DNA from: Oceanobacillus damuensis
GTDB lineage: Bacteria; Bacillota; Bacilli; Bacillales; Amphibacillaceae
Length of the DNA: 64,000 bases
Direction of reading: 5' to 3'
Assembly (NCBI RefSeq): GCF_001618145.1
Contig: NZ_LQNF01000019.1
Span: 18,530 to 82,529 of the forward strand
In this document: positions 1-8,792 of the stretch, in pieces
Numbering within the stretch: position 1 is the first letter of the stretch
How the letters are laid out: each line of letters starts with the position of its first letter
Position numbers and translations under genes: made by a program
Notes under the pieces: model-generated
The model's input: only the letters and a program-made list of their open reading frames with translations
Database searches by the model: none
Told to the model about the DNA's origin: nothing

Positions 1-1097
1 CGATGGGAATCACCCTTGCTAATATGGGAATTAGTTCTATATCGGATATGCGTCATTTTAAGGAAAATATTTCTGTCTTGCTCATCTCGACCATTTTTAT
101 TATGCTGACAGCTTCATTGGAAATGGAAACAATCATTAGGATATTCAATCCGAATATCATTGGCTATGTCTTGCTTATGATGTTCGCTGTACGCCCATTG
201 TCCATCTTTTTATCGACAATCGGGACAGGATTATCCCTGAATGAAAAAGCCTTGCTTGGATGGATTGCACCTCGGGGTATTGTTGCTTTGACAGTATCAG
301 GCTACTTTGCCAATGTAATGGGACAAGCAGGGTACGAAGATGCTTCCATTTTGACGACACTTACATTTGCATTGGTCATCTTCACGGTTATGGCACACGG
401 TTTTTCCATTGGCTGGTTAGCGAAGAAGTTAAATCTTTCGATGGAAGGGAACCCAGGCGCATTAATTATCGGCAGTAATCCTTTTACGATCGAATTAGCG
501 AAATCTCTAATGGGTTCAAATATACCAGTTATCATTGTCGACTCTTCCTATGCAAAATTAAGTTTGGCGAGAAAATCAGGAGTGCCATGTTTCCGCGGAA
601 ACATGCTTTCCGAACAGACGGAACATCAGCTCGATACGATTCCTTATGACTATATGCTTGCCCTGACAGATGACCCGGCATATAATTCATTGATTTGTAC
701 GACATTCTTACCGGAATATGGCAGGACAAATGTTTTTAAGGCCAGTCCATACCCATTTTTTGAAGAAGGACATTCAAGCGGGGTCGTTTCCAAGGTTGGC
801 GGAAGAATCCTTTTTGATAAAAAGTTTTCATTAAAAGATTTAAACGGAAAAGTGGAAAGTGGTTTTGTAATACGCAAGACAACACTGACGGAGCAATACA
901 GCCTGGAGGATTATAAGGTGGACAAGGATCCTTCAACAGTATTCCTGTATTTGCTGAAGCCTTCCGGGAAGCTGAAGCTGTTCTCTGAGGAAATGCGGAC
1001 CGTACCGGCAGCAGGAGATACGATTGTAAGCTTGACACCACCAAACAAAGAAAAATCAAAAGTTCAGGCGAAGCTGGATGGAAACCGAATCCAATAA
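1..1097 (+). CDS. Cation:proton antiporter (CPA family) with C-terminal TrkA-N domain, 5' truncated
   Basis: The gene enters from the left edge in frame 3, so its N-terminal membrane half is missing. The visible part begins with about 140 residues of hydrophobic segments containing the antiporter motif WIAPRGIVALTVSG. A nucleotide-binding-like TrkA-N domain follows, starting with GALIIGSNPFTIELAKSL, and then a TrkA-C-like tail. Proteins of this layout exchange Na+ or K+ for protons across the cytoplasmic membrane, gated by the soluble domain. The ion specificity cannot be read here. A strong terminator follows directly. It could equally be called a NhaP/KefB-like exchanger; family confidence is good, exact subfamily is not. 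Confidence 0.8.
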   Translation, partial: MGITLANMGISSISDMRHFKENISVLLISTIFIMLTASLEMETIIRIFNPNIIGYVLLMMFAVRPLSIFLSTIGTGLSLNEKALLGWIAPRGIVALTVSGYFANVMGQAGYEDASILTTLTFALVIFTVMAHGFSIGWLAKKLNLSMEGNPGALIIGSNPFTIELAKSLMGSNIPVIIVDSSYAKLSLARKSGVPCFRGNMLSEQTEHQLDTIPYDYMLALTDDPAYNSLICTTFLPEYGRTNVFKASPYPFFEEGHSSGVVSKVGGRILFDKKFSLKDLNGKVESGFVIRKTTLTEQYSLEDYKVDKDPSTVFLYLLKPSGKLKLFSEEMRTVPAAGDTIVSLTPPNKEKSKVQAKLDGNRIQ

Positions 1098-1104
1098 AAT
1101 GAAA

Positions 1105-1138
1105 AAAAGGAGTAATCTCTCATTAGGTTACTCCTTTT
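1105..1138 (+). terminator. Rho-independent terminator of the antiporter gene
   Basis: An 11-bp perfect stem (AAAAGGAGTAA at 1105-1115, TTACTCCTTTT at 1128-1138) with a 12-nt loop lies 8 nt after the stop codon. The A-rich left and T-rich right arms make it usable in both directions. Confidence 0.85.
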
Positions 1139-1248
1139 CGTAAATGAAAAAAGCATGGAAAATTTAAAGTGAAAATTTGACTCATCCAGCAGCACCATAG
1201 TCCGACCAAAAGCTTTTACCGATACTGTCAGGAAGTGCCAGGAGAAGA

Positions 1249-1434
1249 TTAGTCTTCCTCCAACACTTCCAGCTGACGGTTTACTTCGGCGATTTCCTCT
1301 TCAAGCCGGATCAGCTGTCCTTCCGCTGAGGATACTCTTCCTTTAACATATTCCAGCTTATCCAAGTCACTTTGGATACGGACATAATCCGATTTTAGTT
1401 CATCAAGTTTGGCCTGTAATTCCTGTTTTGTCAT
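1249..1434 (-). CDS. SE1832-type small coiled-coil protein
   Basis: A 61-residue, strongly charged protein that is almost entirely predicted coiled coil (MTKQELQAKLDELKSDYVRI at the start, repeated Leu/Glu heptads after). It resembles the short conserved Firmicutes proteins called the SE1832 family, whose function is not known. A run of seven G on the coding strand just before the start codon (revcomp of 1441-1449) acts as ribosome binding site. It sits 33 bp downstream of the permease gene on the same strand and may be cotranscribed with it. No catalytic motif is visible. Confidence 0.65.
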   Translation of the reverse strand: MTKQELQAKLDELKSDYVRIQSDLDKLEYVKGRVSSAEGQLIRLEEEIAEVNRQLEVLEED

Positions 1435-1467
1435 AAATATTTCCCCCCCTTGGTTGATTAGAAAGAT

Positions 1468-2559
1468 TTAAATCAAAGCATCATCTTTATTCTTTTTTGA
1501 ATCAACATAGGTACCGTAAAAGTGTACAATAATTGTTCGAAGTACCGCATAGAATGGTACAGCGAATAGGATACCAATGAACCCAGCGATGCTTCCTGCC
1601 GCGAGAATCACAGTAATGATCGTAAGCGGATGCAGATTCAGTGCCTGTCCCATGACATTTGGAGAAATCAGATTACTTTCAATCTGCTGTGCCGTCAACA
1701 TGATAATCGATACCCAGATGAGATTCATAGGATCCTGAAACACTCCTATGATAAGGGCTGGCGTAACCGCTATAAATGGTCCCAAATAAGGGATGACATT
1801 CGTCAGCATACCGAATAGGGAAAGTGCAAGCGCATAGTCAAGACCGATAATAAGATATCCGATCAAAAGCAGGACACCGACAGCAAAGCTTACAATGAGC
1901 TGCCCCTGAATAAAGGATGAAAGAACATGATCGACTTTAGTCAGTAGACTCCGGATATTCTGTGCTTTTTTCTTTGAAAAAGTCTGTGTAATAAATGGTA
2001 TCAGTTTTTCTCCATCTTTTAACATGAAAAACAGGAAGAACGGAATCAGGACAATTCCAGCAACGATGCTGATGACCTGTCCGATAAACCCGCCAATAAA
2101 GCCGAATAAATATTCCAATGAGCCCTCAATGATGTTCGGCAGATTATTAGTGAAATCATTGATTGCAGTGACTACCTGATCGGGAATATCTGTCACATTT
2201 CTTTGCCAATAATCAATAAAATCCTCCACCATCTTAACCATGGATGGAATACTCTCTACAAAATTAGCAATCTGATCCCTGGCAATTGGCCAGATAAATA
2301 TCACAAATAAGAATAGCACCAGAATGATAAGCAGAAATACGAGAATGATAGAGAGGATACGTGGAACGTTATGTCGTTCCAGAAAATGCATGACAGGTTT
2401 TGTTAAGTAATACAAAATACCTGCACCAATAATTGGAAATGCCACAGCGCCAAGCACTTTTATGACTGGAAAAAATATGAATGTGGTCTCAGAAATCAAT
2501 AGAACGAGCAAAAAGAAAAGAATAAAGAAAACCAAAATCTGAAACCATCGTTTTTGCAC
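1468..2559 (-). CDS. AI-2E family transporter (YueF/PerM-like permease)
   Basis: A 363-residue integral membrane protein with the layout of the AI-2E transporter family (formerly UPF0118): two N-terminal hydrophobic pairs, a soluble segment about residues 95-150, then several helices with the conserved stretch NVIPYLGPFIAVTPALIIG. B. subtilis YueF and YtvI are relatives; some members export autoinducer-2 or act as Na+/H+ exchangers, so the substrate is open. The reading frame extends to a GTG at 2580, but that one has no ribosome binding site. The GTG at 2557-2559 follows GAAGGG at 9 nt, so I place the start there (protein begins MQKRWFQ). Confidence 0.8.
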   Translation of the reverse strand: MQKRWFQILVFFILFFLLVLLISETTFIFFPVIKVLGAVAFPIIGAGILYYLTKPVMHFLERHNVPRILSIILVFLLIILVLFLFVIFIWPIARDQIANFVESIPSMVKMVEDFIDYWQRNVTDIPDQVVTAINDFTNNLPNIIEGSLEYLFGFIGGFIGQVISIVAGIVLIPFFLFFMLKDGEKLIPFITQTFSKKKAQNIRSLLTKVDHVLSSFIQGQLIVSFAVGVLLLIGYLIIGLDYALALSLFGMLTNVIPYLGPFIAVTPALIIGVFQDPMNLIWVSIIMLTAQQIESNLISPNVMGQALNLHPLTIITVILAAGSIAGFIGILFAVPFYAVLRTIIVHFYGTYVDSKKNKDDALI

Positions 2560-2745
2560 CAATAAAATCCCTTCTTTCACTATTTTTTTCTATAAATATA
2601 TATTACATTCAAAAAGCAATAATAGAAAGTCTGTACATCTAGTAGGATTATTTCCATAAACCTGCTCAACTAAACGAGGGTTGTAGTATAAAAGACGAAA
2701 GTATGCTAAAATTTTGGCATACAAATGTATTGGGGGGCGATGTTA

Positions 2746-4479
2746 ATGGGTAAATGGGAACAAATTTATGAAAAGTGGAATTCATTTAAAACGCTGGATG
2801 ATTCTTTGAAAACAGAACTACATAAAAGTAAGGATAATAAAGCAGCATTAGAGGATGCCTTTTATAGGGAATTGACCTTTGGCACAGGTGGTATGAGGGG
2901 TGTGCTTGGACCTGGAATCAACCGGATGAACATCTATACGGTCAGAAAAGCAGTAAATGGCCTGGCCAGCTACCTTTTGGCAAACAAGGTCAATGTCAGA
3001 GACAGAGGGGTGGTCATTGCCTATGATTCGAGGTATATGTCACCTGAATTTGCGCTGGAATCCGCAAAAGTGCTCGGTTTCTATGGAATCAAAACACATA
3101 TCTTTGAGACACTGCGGCCTACACCACTGCTTTCATTTGCAGTTCGCTATTTAAGCACTGCTGCAGGCATTATGATTACAGCAAGTCACAACCCCCCTGA
3201 ATATAATGGCTTCAAAGTATATAACGAAACCGGAGGACAAATTATACCCGAAGAGGCTTCCCAGATCATTGAGGCTATTGGACAGACAGAAGATGAATTG
3301 ACAGTACCTTATATGGAAAAAGCAGAATTGGAAGAACAAAGCCTTCTGAATTGGCTTGGGAATGAAGTGGACAATGCGTATTTGGAACGTCTGGATCAAA
3401 TTACGAAGATGAGTCCAGAAGTGCAATTGATGGAGAAAGACTTGCGAATCGTCTTCACACCGTTGCATGGCACAGCTTATAACCTTGTTACAAAGGGGTT
3501 GAAGCAGCTTCATTTTCCTAATGTTTCCATTGTTGAGGAACAGGCAAAACCGGATCCGGAATTTTCCACTGTCGAGTCCCCAAATCCGGAAGAACATCAG
3601 GCATTTAAAATGGCAATCGAGCTTGGGAAAACAAATGACGCGGATATTCTGCTTGGAACCGACCCTGATGCAGACAGGCTGGGTGTAGCAGTCAAGAATA
3701 AGGATGGGGAATATCAAGTTCTGACCGGTAATCAGCTAGGATCATTACTTCTGGATTATATATTGACCCATAGCGATCCGCATATTTTCCAAAATTCAAG
3801 AATGATTAAGACAGTAGTGACTACCGAACTTGGAAAAGCGATAGCAAATGCATATCATGTGAAAACGATCGATACGTTAACAGGATTTAAGTTTATTGGT
3901 GAAAAGATTGCCAACTTCGATTCGACTGGCGAAACATTTATTTTCGGATTTGAGGAAAGCTATGGTTATCTGATCAGCAGCTTTGTCCGCGATAAAGACG
4001 CTGTCCAGGCTGCGATGATGGCAACCGAAATGGCTTATTACTGGAAACAGCAAGGGAAAACATTACTCGAGGCCCTGGATGTCCTGTATGCGAAACACGG
4101 GTTTTACCTGGAAGGAATGTCATCACTGACGCTTAAAGGCAAAGAGGGGTCCGCGAAAATTGCCAAAATCATGGATGAGATACGAACTGATCCATATCAG
4201 GAAATTGCTGGGATTAAGGTGGAAAAGGTAGAAGACTACTTAACAAGTGAACGTGTAATTGCAGCAACGAATGATAAAGAGGTAATTGAGCTTCCACAGG
4301 AAAACATGATGAAATTTATTTTGGAACAGGATGGCTGGGTGTGTCTTCGCCCATCAGGTACGGAGCCTAAAATAAAATGCTATTATGGTGTTCGTGGAAA
4401 CAGTCACGAGGACAGCAAGAGATTATTGTCCTCACTGAAGGAAAAGATGGATCAGAGAATTTCCGAGATCGTAAAATAA
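2746..4479 (+). CDS. pgcA: Alpha-phosphoglucomutase / phosphomannomutase
   Basis: A 577-residue alpha-D-phosphohexomutase that interconverts glucose-1-phosphate and glucose-6-phosphate in the cytoplasm, feeding UDP-glucose, glycolipid anchor and teichoic acid synthesis. All four signature loops are visible: the phosphoserine loop TASHNPPEYNGFK with Ser147, the Mg2+ loop DPDADRLG near residue 306, the sugar-specificity loop FEESYGY near 403 and the phosphate-binding loop RPSGTEPK near 535. Length fits B. subtilis PgcA (YhxB). An in-frame ATG exists at 2725, but the run of six G at 2732-2737 is 8 nt before the ATG at 2746, which I therefore prefer. It is monocistronic, flanked by an opposite-strand gene and a riboswitch. 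Confidence 0.93.
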   Translation: MGKWEQIYEKWNSFKTLDDSLKTELHKSKDNKAALEDAFYRELTFGTGGMRGVLGPGINRMNIYTVRKAVNGLASYLLANKVNVRDRGVVIAYDSRYMSPEFALESAKVLGFYGIKTHIFETLRPTPLLSFAVRYLSTAAGIMITASHNPPEYNGFKVYNETGGQIIPEEASQIIEAIGQTEDELTVPYMEKAELEEQSLLNWLGNEVDNAYLERLDQITKMSPEVQLMEKDLRIVFTPLHGTAYNLVTKGLKQLHFPNVSIVEEQAKPDPEFSTVESPNPEEHQAFKMAIELGKTNDADILLGTDPDADRLGVAVKNKDGEYQVLTGNQLGSLLLDYILTHSDPHIFQNSRMIKTVVTTELGKAIANAYHVKTIDTLTGFKFIGEKIANFDSTGETFIFGFEESYGYLISSFVRDKDAVQAAMMATEMAYYWKQQGKTLLEALDVLYAKHGFYLEGMSSLTLKGKEGSAKIAKIMDEIRTDPYQEIAGIKVEKVEDYLTSERVIAATNDKEVIELPQENMMKFILEQDGWVCLRPSGTEPKIKCYYGVRGNSHEDSKRLLSSLKEKMDQRISEIVK

Positions 4480-4563
4480 CATTATTGACCGTCCTGTCTG
4501 TCCGAAAAAAATTTGACAAAGAAGCATAAAAGGTATTTAATGATTAATAGATTAGTATTTCCT

Positions 4564-4679
4564 AAAGGGGAGTAGCTGTACAATTAAAGTCGTCATTACG
4601 AGAGTATATCTCCGGCTTGATTGGCAACGTGCGTGTTGTTAGCGAGACCTTTACCACTAGCGGGTAAAGGTCTCTTTTT
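4564..4679 (+). ncRNA. yybP-ykoY manganese riboswitch with expression-platform terminator
   Basis: The leader of the TerC gene carries the yybP-ykoY landmarks in order: AAAGGGGAGTAGC at 4564-4576, GTCGTCA near 4590, CCGGCTTGATTGGCAACG near 4612 and AGCGAGACCTTTACC at 4641-4655. The 5' arm AAAGG can pair with CCTTT at 4649-4653 (aptamer P1). The same CCTTT arm is also the left half of a terminator stem (GAGACCTTTACC 4644-4655 with GGGTAAAGGTCTC 4662-4674) followed by TTTTT. The two pairings exclude each other. Mn2+ binding to this class stabilises P1, so the expected outcome is read-through when Mn2+ is high. Confidence 0.92.
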
Positions 4680-4724
4680 GTGCTCTTATCTGCTAGTGAG
4701 ACATTATTTTTAAGGAGAGTACAC

Positions 4725-5522
4725 ATGGGAACAGAATTAATATTGGAGTATTTATGGGTCTTGGTCGTTCTGATTGGACTTGAAGGACTATTGGCTGCAG
4801 ATAATGCGCTTGTTTTAGCGATAATGGTACGGCATCTTCCGGAGAAACAGCGGAAAAGAGCCTTGTTTTATGGATTGGCAGGGGCTTTTGTACTTCGGTT
4901 CGGGTCCTTATTTGTTATTTCATTCCTTGTGGAGATGTGGCAGGTTCAGGCGTTGGGTGCAGCATATCTGCTATTCATATCGATCAAAAACTTATATGCC
5001 AGATTTAAACCTCAAGTTGAAGATGATGTGGAAAAAGTTAAGCAGCCAATCAGGCACGGAGATGAGCCACAGGCTTCTAAAAAGGAGTTCTGGCTTACGG
5101 TTCTCAAGGTTGAATTTGCTGACCTGGCATTTGCTGTCGATTCTATCCTGGCGGCGGTTGCGCTGGCAGTTGCACTTCCCCCAACAGGGCTTGGAACAGT
5201 CGGAAGTCTTGATGCCGGCCAGTTTGCAGTTATATTTGCAGGTGGCATGATTGGTCTTATTATTATGAGGTTTGCAGCCAATATATTTGTAGGCTTGCTT
5301 CATGACCGTCCAGGCCTTGAAGTAGCAGCATTTCTCATTGTGGGCTGGGTAGGTGTAAAACTGGCAGTTCTCGTTATGGCCCACCCTGAGATTGCCTGGT
5401 TGCCACATGAATTTCCGCATTCCACCATATGGAAAACAATTTTCTATGTTGTATTAGTGCTGATTGCGGTTGTCGGCTGGTTTGCATCCGGTACAAAAGG
5501 TGGAAAAGAAAAGATGGCTTAA
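4725..5522 (+). CDS. TerC family integral membrane protein (YkoY-like), Mn2+ riboswitch controlled
   Basis: A 265-residue protein with about seven membrane helices and the TerC hallmarks: ADNALVLAIMVRHLP near residue 27, and EFADLAFAVDSILAAVAL near residue 130 with its membrane-embedded acidic residues. TerC proteins such as B. subtilis YkoY/YceF help metallate exported proteins with Mn2+ or export Mn2+. The upstream yybP-ykoY riboswitch supports a manganese role. The start is the ATG at 4725, 6 nt after AAGGAGA at 4712-4718; the longer frame from 4680 would begin inside the terminator T-run. Family is certain, exact transport role is inferred. Confidence 0.9.
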   Translation: MGTELILEYLWVLVVLIGLEGLLAADNALVLAIMVRHLPEKQRKRALFYGLAGAFVLRFGSLFVISFLVEMWQVQALGAAYLLFISIKNLYARFKPQVEDDVEKVKQPIRHGDEPQASKKEFWLTVLKVEFADLAFAVDSILAAVALAVALPPTGLGTVGSLDAGQFAVIFAGGMIGLIIMRFAANIFVGLLHDRPGLEVAAFLIVGWVGVKLAVLVMAHPEIAWLPHEFPHSTIWKTIFYVVLVLIAVVGWFASGTKGGKEKMA

Positions 5523-6037
5523 GACACGAATACGGCTAGAACATTGTAGTTGAACGCAGCTGTTTTTGCAGGTCCAAAAGCTAATGTAATTAATTCTTAT
5601 CACTCAACTTTCGCACCTAGAAAATTAGCTTAAACAGTTAACTGGGTTAAACTTGGAATGTCTCCAATAATCCCCTTGCAAACCTGATGAAAATAAGGCT
5701 ATTTACAAGATGGTTTGCTTTTAAATTATTGCATAGTTGATATAAAATGCTAAGTAACTACTATTTGTGCTGTTAAAGCTTGGCGCGAATAATGGAAGCA
5801 AGTTACTTCGGCTACCGCTCTGGGAAATACACTGCGCTTTCCACGGACGGCAGCAGAAGCACACATATTAAATATAAGTTTATTCGCATTTTACAGAAAC
5901 TGTGAATAAAAAGCTGTGAAACTAAAAAGAACGATGTGGTCCAGGTGTATCCAGGATGCTCAGTGCAACTCACGCCATCCTAATTCTGCCAAGGCTTATT
6001 TATCCATTTCCTTCTGCGAAAGTTGAGTTATCATATT
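5523..6037. repeat. Gene-free stretch: possible decayed insertion element with 14-bp inverted ends
   Basis: No credible gene lies here. The ends carry an inverted repeat: ACTCAACTTTCGCA at 5602-5615 and TGCGAAAGTTGAGT at 6015-6028, about 430 bp apart. That looks like a MITE or an eroded insertion element without a transposase. Inside it, 5800-5852 is a half copy of the palindromic element found again, inverted, at 14991-15043 (shared core GGGAAATACACTGCGCTTTC). The call as a mobile remnant is inference. Confidence 0.45.
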
Positions 6038-6090
6038 AAAAGGCAACCCATTCCGGTGTGGAACAGGGTTGCCTTTTCCGTTTTATTTTT
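6038..6090 (+). terminator. Rho-independent terminator
   Basis: A perfect 12-bp stem (AAAAGGCAACCC 6038-6049, GGGTTGCCTTTT 6066-6077) is followed by a T-rich tract to about 6090. It lies 515 bp after the TerC gene, beyond the inverted-end element, and is the only terminator visible before chrA. Confidence 0.8.
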
Positions 6091-6241
6091 CGGATGCCTT
6101 CAGCTAACGGAGTCGTTTTCGCCAGACAGTTGAGCAATTAAAATGTGTGATCAAATGAACTGTAAATTTTGTGTAAATTTCAATGCCGAAAATGAAGATA
6201 TGTGGTAATTTTGAAAGGAGACTGTATAGAAGGAGGCAACT

Positions 6242-7423
6242 ATGGGAAAGAACAAATCATTAATCGAAATTTTGGCTACGTCTTTAAAGCTCGGACTGAC
6301 TTCTTTTGGCGGGCCGATTGCACATCTTGGATATTTTAAGGATGAATATGTGGATAAGAAGAAGTGGCTGGATGATAAAATGTACGCAGATATTATCGCA
6401 CTTTGCCAATTTCTCCCAGGACCTGCAAGCAGTCAGGTAGGTATTGCAATCGGTATGCTTCGGGGCGGACTATTGGGAGGGATCATATCCTGGTTTGGTT
6501 TTACCGTTCCATCCATTATTGTCTTAATCGCATTTGCACTATTATATCAGTCATTTTCTTTAGGGGATGCAACATGGATATCCAGTCTGAAAATAGTTGC
6601 AGTAGCTGTCGTCGCCCATGCAATTATAGGGATGGGAAAAAACCTCACGCCTGACAGACCGCGAATTGCAATCGCACTCGCTGGCGCTTCGGTTATGCTG
6701 CTGTTTCCTTCAGCATTTATTCAGATTGGAATCATTATAGTCGCTGCAATCTTAGGTTATTTTATGTTTTCCAAACAAACAGAAACAAAGGTAAATCCGT
6801 TTCGTGTTACAGTAACGAAAACACAAGGTGTAATATCCTTATCGATTCTGGCAGTTCTTCTCATTGGTCTGCCGATCGTATCACAGGTTGTGACAAATGA
6901 GTACATAACGATCTTTGATATCTTCTTTCGCGTTGGGGCGATCGTCTTTGGTGGCGGACATGTCGTATTGCCGCTCCTAGAACAGGAAGTTGTTCCGAAT
7001 GGGCTTGTAACGAGCGGGGAGTTTCTGGCCGGCTACGGAATGGCACAGGCGGTTCCAGGACCACTTTTTACGTTTGCCAGTTATTTGGGAACAATGATGG
7101 CAGGAGTTGCAGGTGGTATTGTTGCTACGATTGCCATGTTCTTACCATCGTTCCTGCTCGTAATTGGAGCTTTGCCATTTTTGAATGAACTAAGGAACAG
7201 ATCCAGTTTTCAGGGAATCCTGACAGGGGTAAATGCCGCGGTTGTCGGTATTTTGCTTGCTGCATTCTATGACCCAGTTTTTACAAGCTCCGTTGAAAAT
7301 GGCGCACACTTTGCAATGGCGGCAATCCTTTTTGCCTTAATGTATTTCTGGAAAAAACCTGCATGGATGATTGTTATTATCGGTGTATTACTGGGAGAAA
7401 TAATCGCTTTTGTTTTCGTTTAA
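6242..7423 (+). CDS. chrA: Chromate transporter, two-domain ChrA type
   Basis: A 393-residue membrane protein with two homologous CHR halves. The first begins with SFGGPIAHLGYFKDEYV near residue 21 and carries the FLPGPASSQVGIAIG motif. The second repeats the pattern as VFGGGHVVLPLLEQEVV near 237 with AVPGPLFTFASYLG. This is the long-chain ChrA layout, which exports chromate or takes up/exports related oxyanions; sulfate-type substrates cannot be excluded. AAGGAGG sits just before the ATG at 6242. It stands alone between a terminator and the osmC-like gene 40 bp downstream, with which it may be cotranscribed. Confidence 0.88.
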   Translation: MGKNKSLIEILATSLKLGLTSFGGPIAHLGYFKDEYVDKKKWLDDKMYADIIALCQFLPGPASSQVGIAIGMLRGGLLGGIISWFGFTVPSIIVLIAFALLYQSFSLGDATWISSLKIVAVAVVAHAIIGMGKNLTPDRPRIAIALAGASVMLLFPSAFIQIGIIIVAAILGYFMFSKQTETKVNPFRVTVTKTQGVISLSILAVLLIGLPIVSQVVTNEYITIFDIFFRVGAIVFGGGHVVLPLLEQEVVPNGLVTSGEFLAGYGMAQAVPGPLFTFASYLGTMMAGVAGGIVATIAMFLPSFLLVIGALPFLNELRNRSSFQGILTGVNAAVVGILLAAFYDPVFTSSVENGAHFAMAAILFALMYFWKKPAWMIVIIGVLLGEIIAFVFV

Positions 7424-7462
7424 ATGTCAGTTGCGCTAAAATGACATTAAGAGGTGATCAAA

Positions 7463-7903
7463 ATGGCGGAACATCATTTTCATTTAAAAGCAGACTGGCC
7501 TGGTGGCCGAAATAGTGAAGGATTTATCGAAGCAGGTAATTTAAAAACGAAAATTTCCATACCACCAGAGATGGATGGGCCTGGTGTCGGCACAAACCCT
7601 GATGAGATGCTGCTCGGAGCGGCTGCAACCTGCTATATTATCACGCTGGCAGCCATGATTGAGCGGGCAGGCCTGCCACTCCATGAAATGTCACTGGAGT
7701 CAGAAGGCATTGTCGATGTAACTAAGGGTGTCTTTACATATAAAAAGATCATTCATCGACCAACCGTCTCCTTAAAAGAAAATGCAACGGAGAAGGAGCA
7801 CAGTAAATTAAAGAAGCTTGTCGAAAAAGCTGAAAAAAGCTGCATGATCTCCCGGGCCATTCAAGGGAATGTCGAAGTGGAACTTCAGGCAAATTTAAAC
7901 TAG
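7463..7903 (+). CDS. OsmC family peroxiredoxin-like protein
   Basis: A 146-residue OsmC/Ohr-fold protein. Both redox cysteines are present, in GAAATCYIITLAAMIERAG and in KSCMISRAIQGNV, as expected for thiol-dependent reduction of organic hydroperoxides in the cytoplasm. The start is set by AGAGGTG ending 6-7 nt before the ATG at 7463; an in-frame GTG at 7454 overlaps that site. It is closer to the general OsmC/YhfA-type group than to canonical Ohr, so the natural substrate is uncertain. It follows chrA by 39 bp. Confidence 0.8.
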   Translation: MAEHHFHLKADWPGGRNSEGFIEAGNLKTKISIPPEMDGPGVGTNPDEMLLGAAATCYIITLAAMIERAGLPLHEMSLESEGIVDVTKGVFTYKKIIHRPTVSLKENATEKEHSKLKKLVEKAEKSCMISRAIQGNVEVELQANLN

Positions 7904-8026
7904 TTTGAAGGACGCTTAGATGAGTAAAATGGCTCCGTTTTGCGTTGCACAGCTAAAAAATGCCAGAATGCCACTCAAATTGGCAATTCAAGTGACGTGG
8001 ATAATAGTGAAAAATCATATAGACTA

Positions 8027-8060
8027 GCCATAGCTTTATAGAATTAAGGCTATGGCAATT
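8027..8060 (+). terminator. Hairpin between the osmC-like and VOC genes, probable terminator
   Basis: An 8-bp stem (GCCATAGC 8027-8034, GCTATGGC 8049-8056) is followed by AATTTTAAAGG. The T-tract is short and the hairpin is only 21 nt before the next start codon, so it may be a weak terminator or an attenuator. Confidence 0.45.
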
Positions 8061-8077
8061 TTAAAGGAGTGTTCATA

Positions 8078-8512
8078 GTGGCTGGCGTAGAAATTGATAT
8101 GGTTGTGAAAGACAGCTTAAAAGCATTGGAATTATATGAGAAAATATTTGAAATCGAACGAGTTGAGGTAACAGACTTTCCCCGCGGCGAAAATGAGGTA
8201 GTCTTCACCCTTTACGGTGTTCACTTTCATATGTTGGATGAAAACAAAGAATTCCACTTGATTGCACCAACCCCTGATGATCCTAAAACAATCTGGTTCA
8301 ATATTACCGTTCCAGAGATTGAGGATACCTATGTAAAGGCGAAGGATTTAGGTTGTAAAGAGGTGCAAGCCGTGACGGAAATACCTGACTACGGAGTATC
8401 GAATGCCATATTTATGGACCCCTTTGGTTATATATGGATGCTGCACCAAGTATTCAAAGAAGTGAGCTTTGAAGAGCGTAAACGACTATGGGAGGAAAAA
8501 AGGGAGAAGTAA
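8078..8512 (+). CDS. VOC family (glyoxalase/bleomycin resistance fold) protein
   Basis: A 144-residue vicinal-oxygen-chelate protein with paired beta-alpha-beta-beta-beta modules (EIDMVVKDSLKALELYEKIF and, in the second half, AKDLGCKEVQ... DPFGYIWMLHQV). It resembles the PhnB/YdhE-type uncharacterised VOC proteins; whether it binds a metal or a ligand is not clear. AAAGGA at 8063-8068 is 9 nt before the GTG at 8078, which I take as start; the GTG at 8069 overlaps the binding site. No operon partner is obvious. Confidence 0.75.
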   Translation: MAGVEIDMVVKDSLKALELYEKIFEIERVEVTDFPRGENEVVFTLYGVHFHMLDENKEFHLIAPTPDDPKTIWFNITVPEIEDTYVKAKDLGCKEVQAVTEIPDYGVSNAIFMDPFGYIWMLHQVFKEVSFEERKRLWEEKREK

Positions 8513-8627
8513 CATGAGTCTAGGTTTATTATAAGCATTTGACAGCAAAAAAAAGAAACAGGTGGGGGCAGGATTCCCTAATGCTCCCTAATGTTCGAAA
8601 TTACTACGGTAAGTACCTCATTACGGT

Positions 8628-8784
8628 TTATGAAACGATAAGAATGAAAACAATAAAGAAGAAAACGTTACCTGCAGCTAACACCCATTTCTTCCAACCT
8701 CTGCCAAGTATGGCAAAAAGAAAGCCGAATATAGGAAAGAGACAAATTCCCAAAATTAACTTATTTACCCACTAAGCCAAACAT
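8628..8784 (-). pseudogene. Possible frameshifted small two-helix membrane protein after ligD
   Basis: Eight bases after the ligD stop codon on the minus strand, an ATG (8784) preceded by AGGA opens MFGLVGK and then stops. In the next frame a hydrophobic segment continues without interruption to a TAA at 8628 (residues such as LILGICLFPIFGFLFAILG, then a second hydrophobic stretch). Read together they would make a coupled 50-residue protein with two membrane helices and one frameshift. The downstream part could alternatively start at a TTG at 8753. This is inference from composition and position only. Confidence 0.35.
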
Positions 8785-8792
8785 CACTAATC

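Noticed and set aside
3151..3717. 188-codon minus-strand frame opposite pgcA
   Set aside because: Shadow of a conserved enzyme; no start signals or recognisable domain.
8539..8775. 78-codon plus-strand frame after the VOC gene
   Set aside because: Starts at TTG without a binding site and is lysine-rich because it is antisense to a hydrophobic minus-strand frame.
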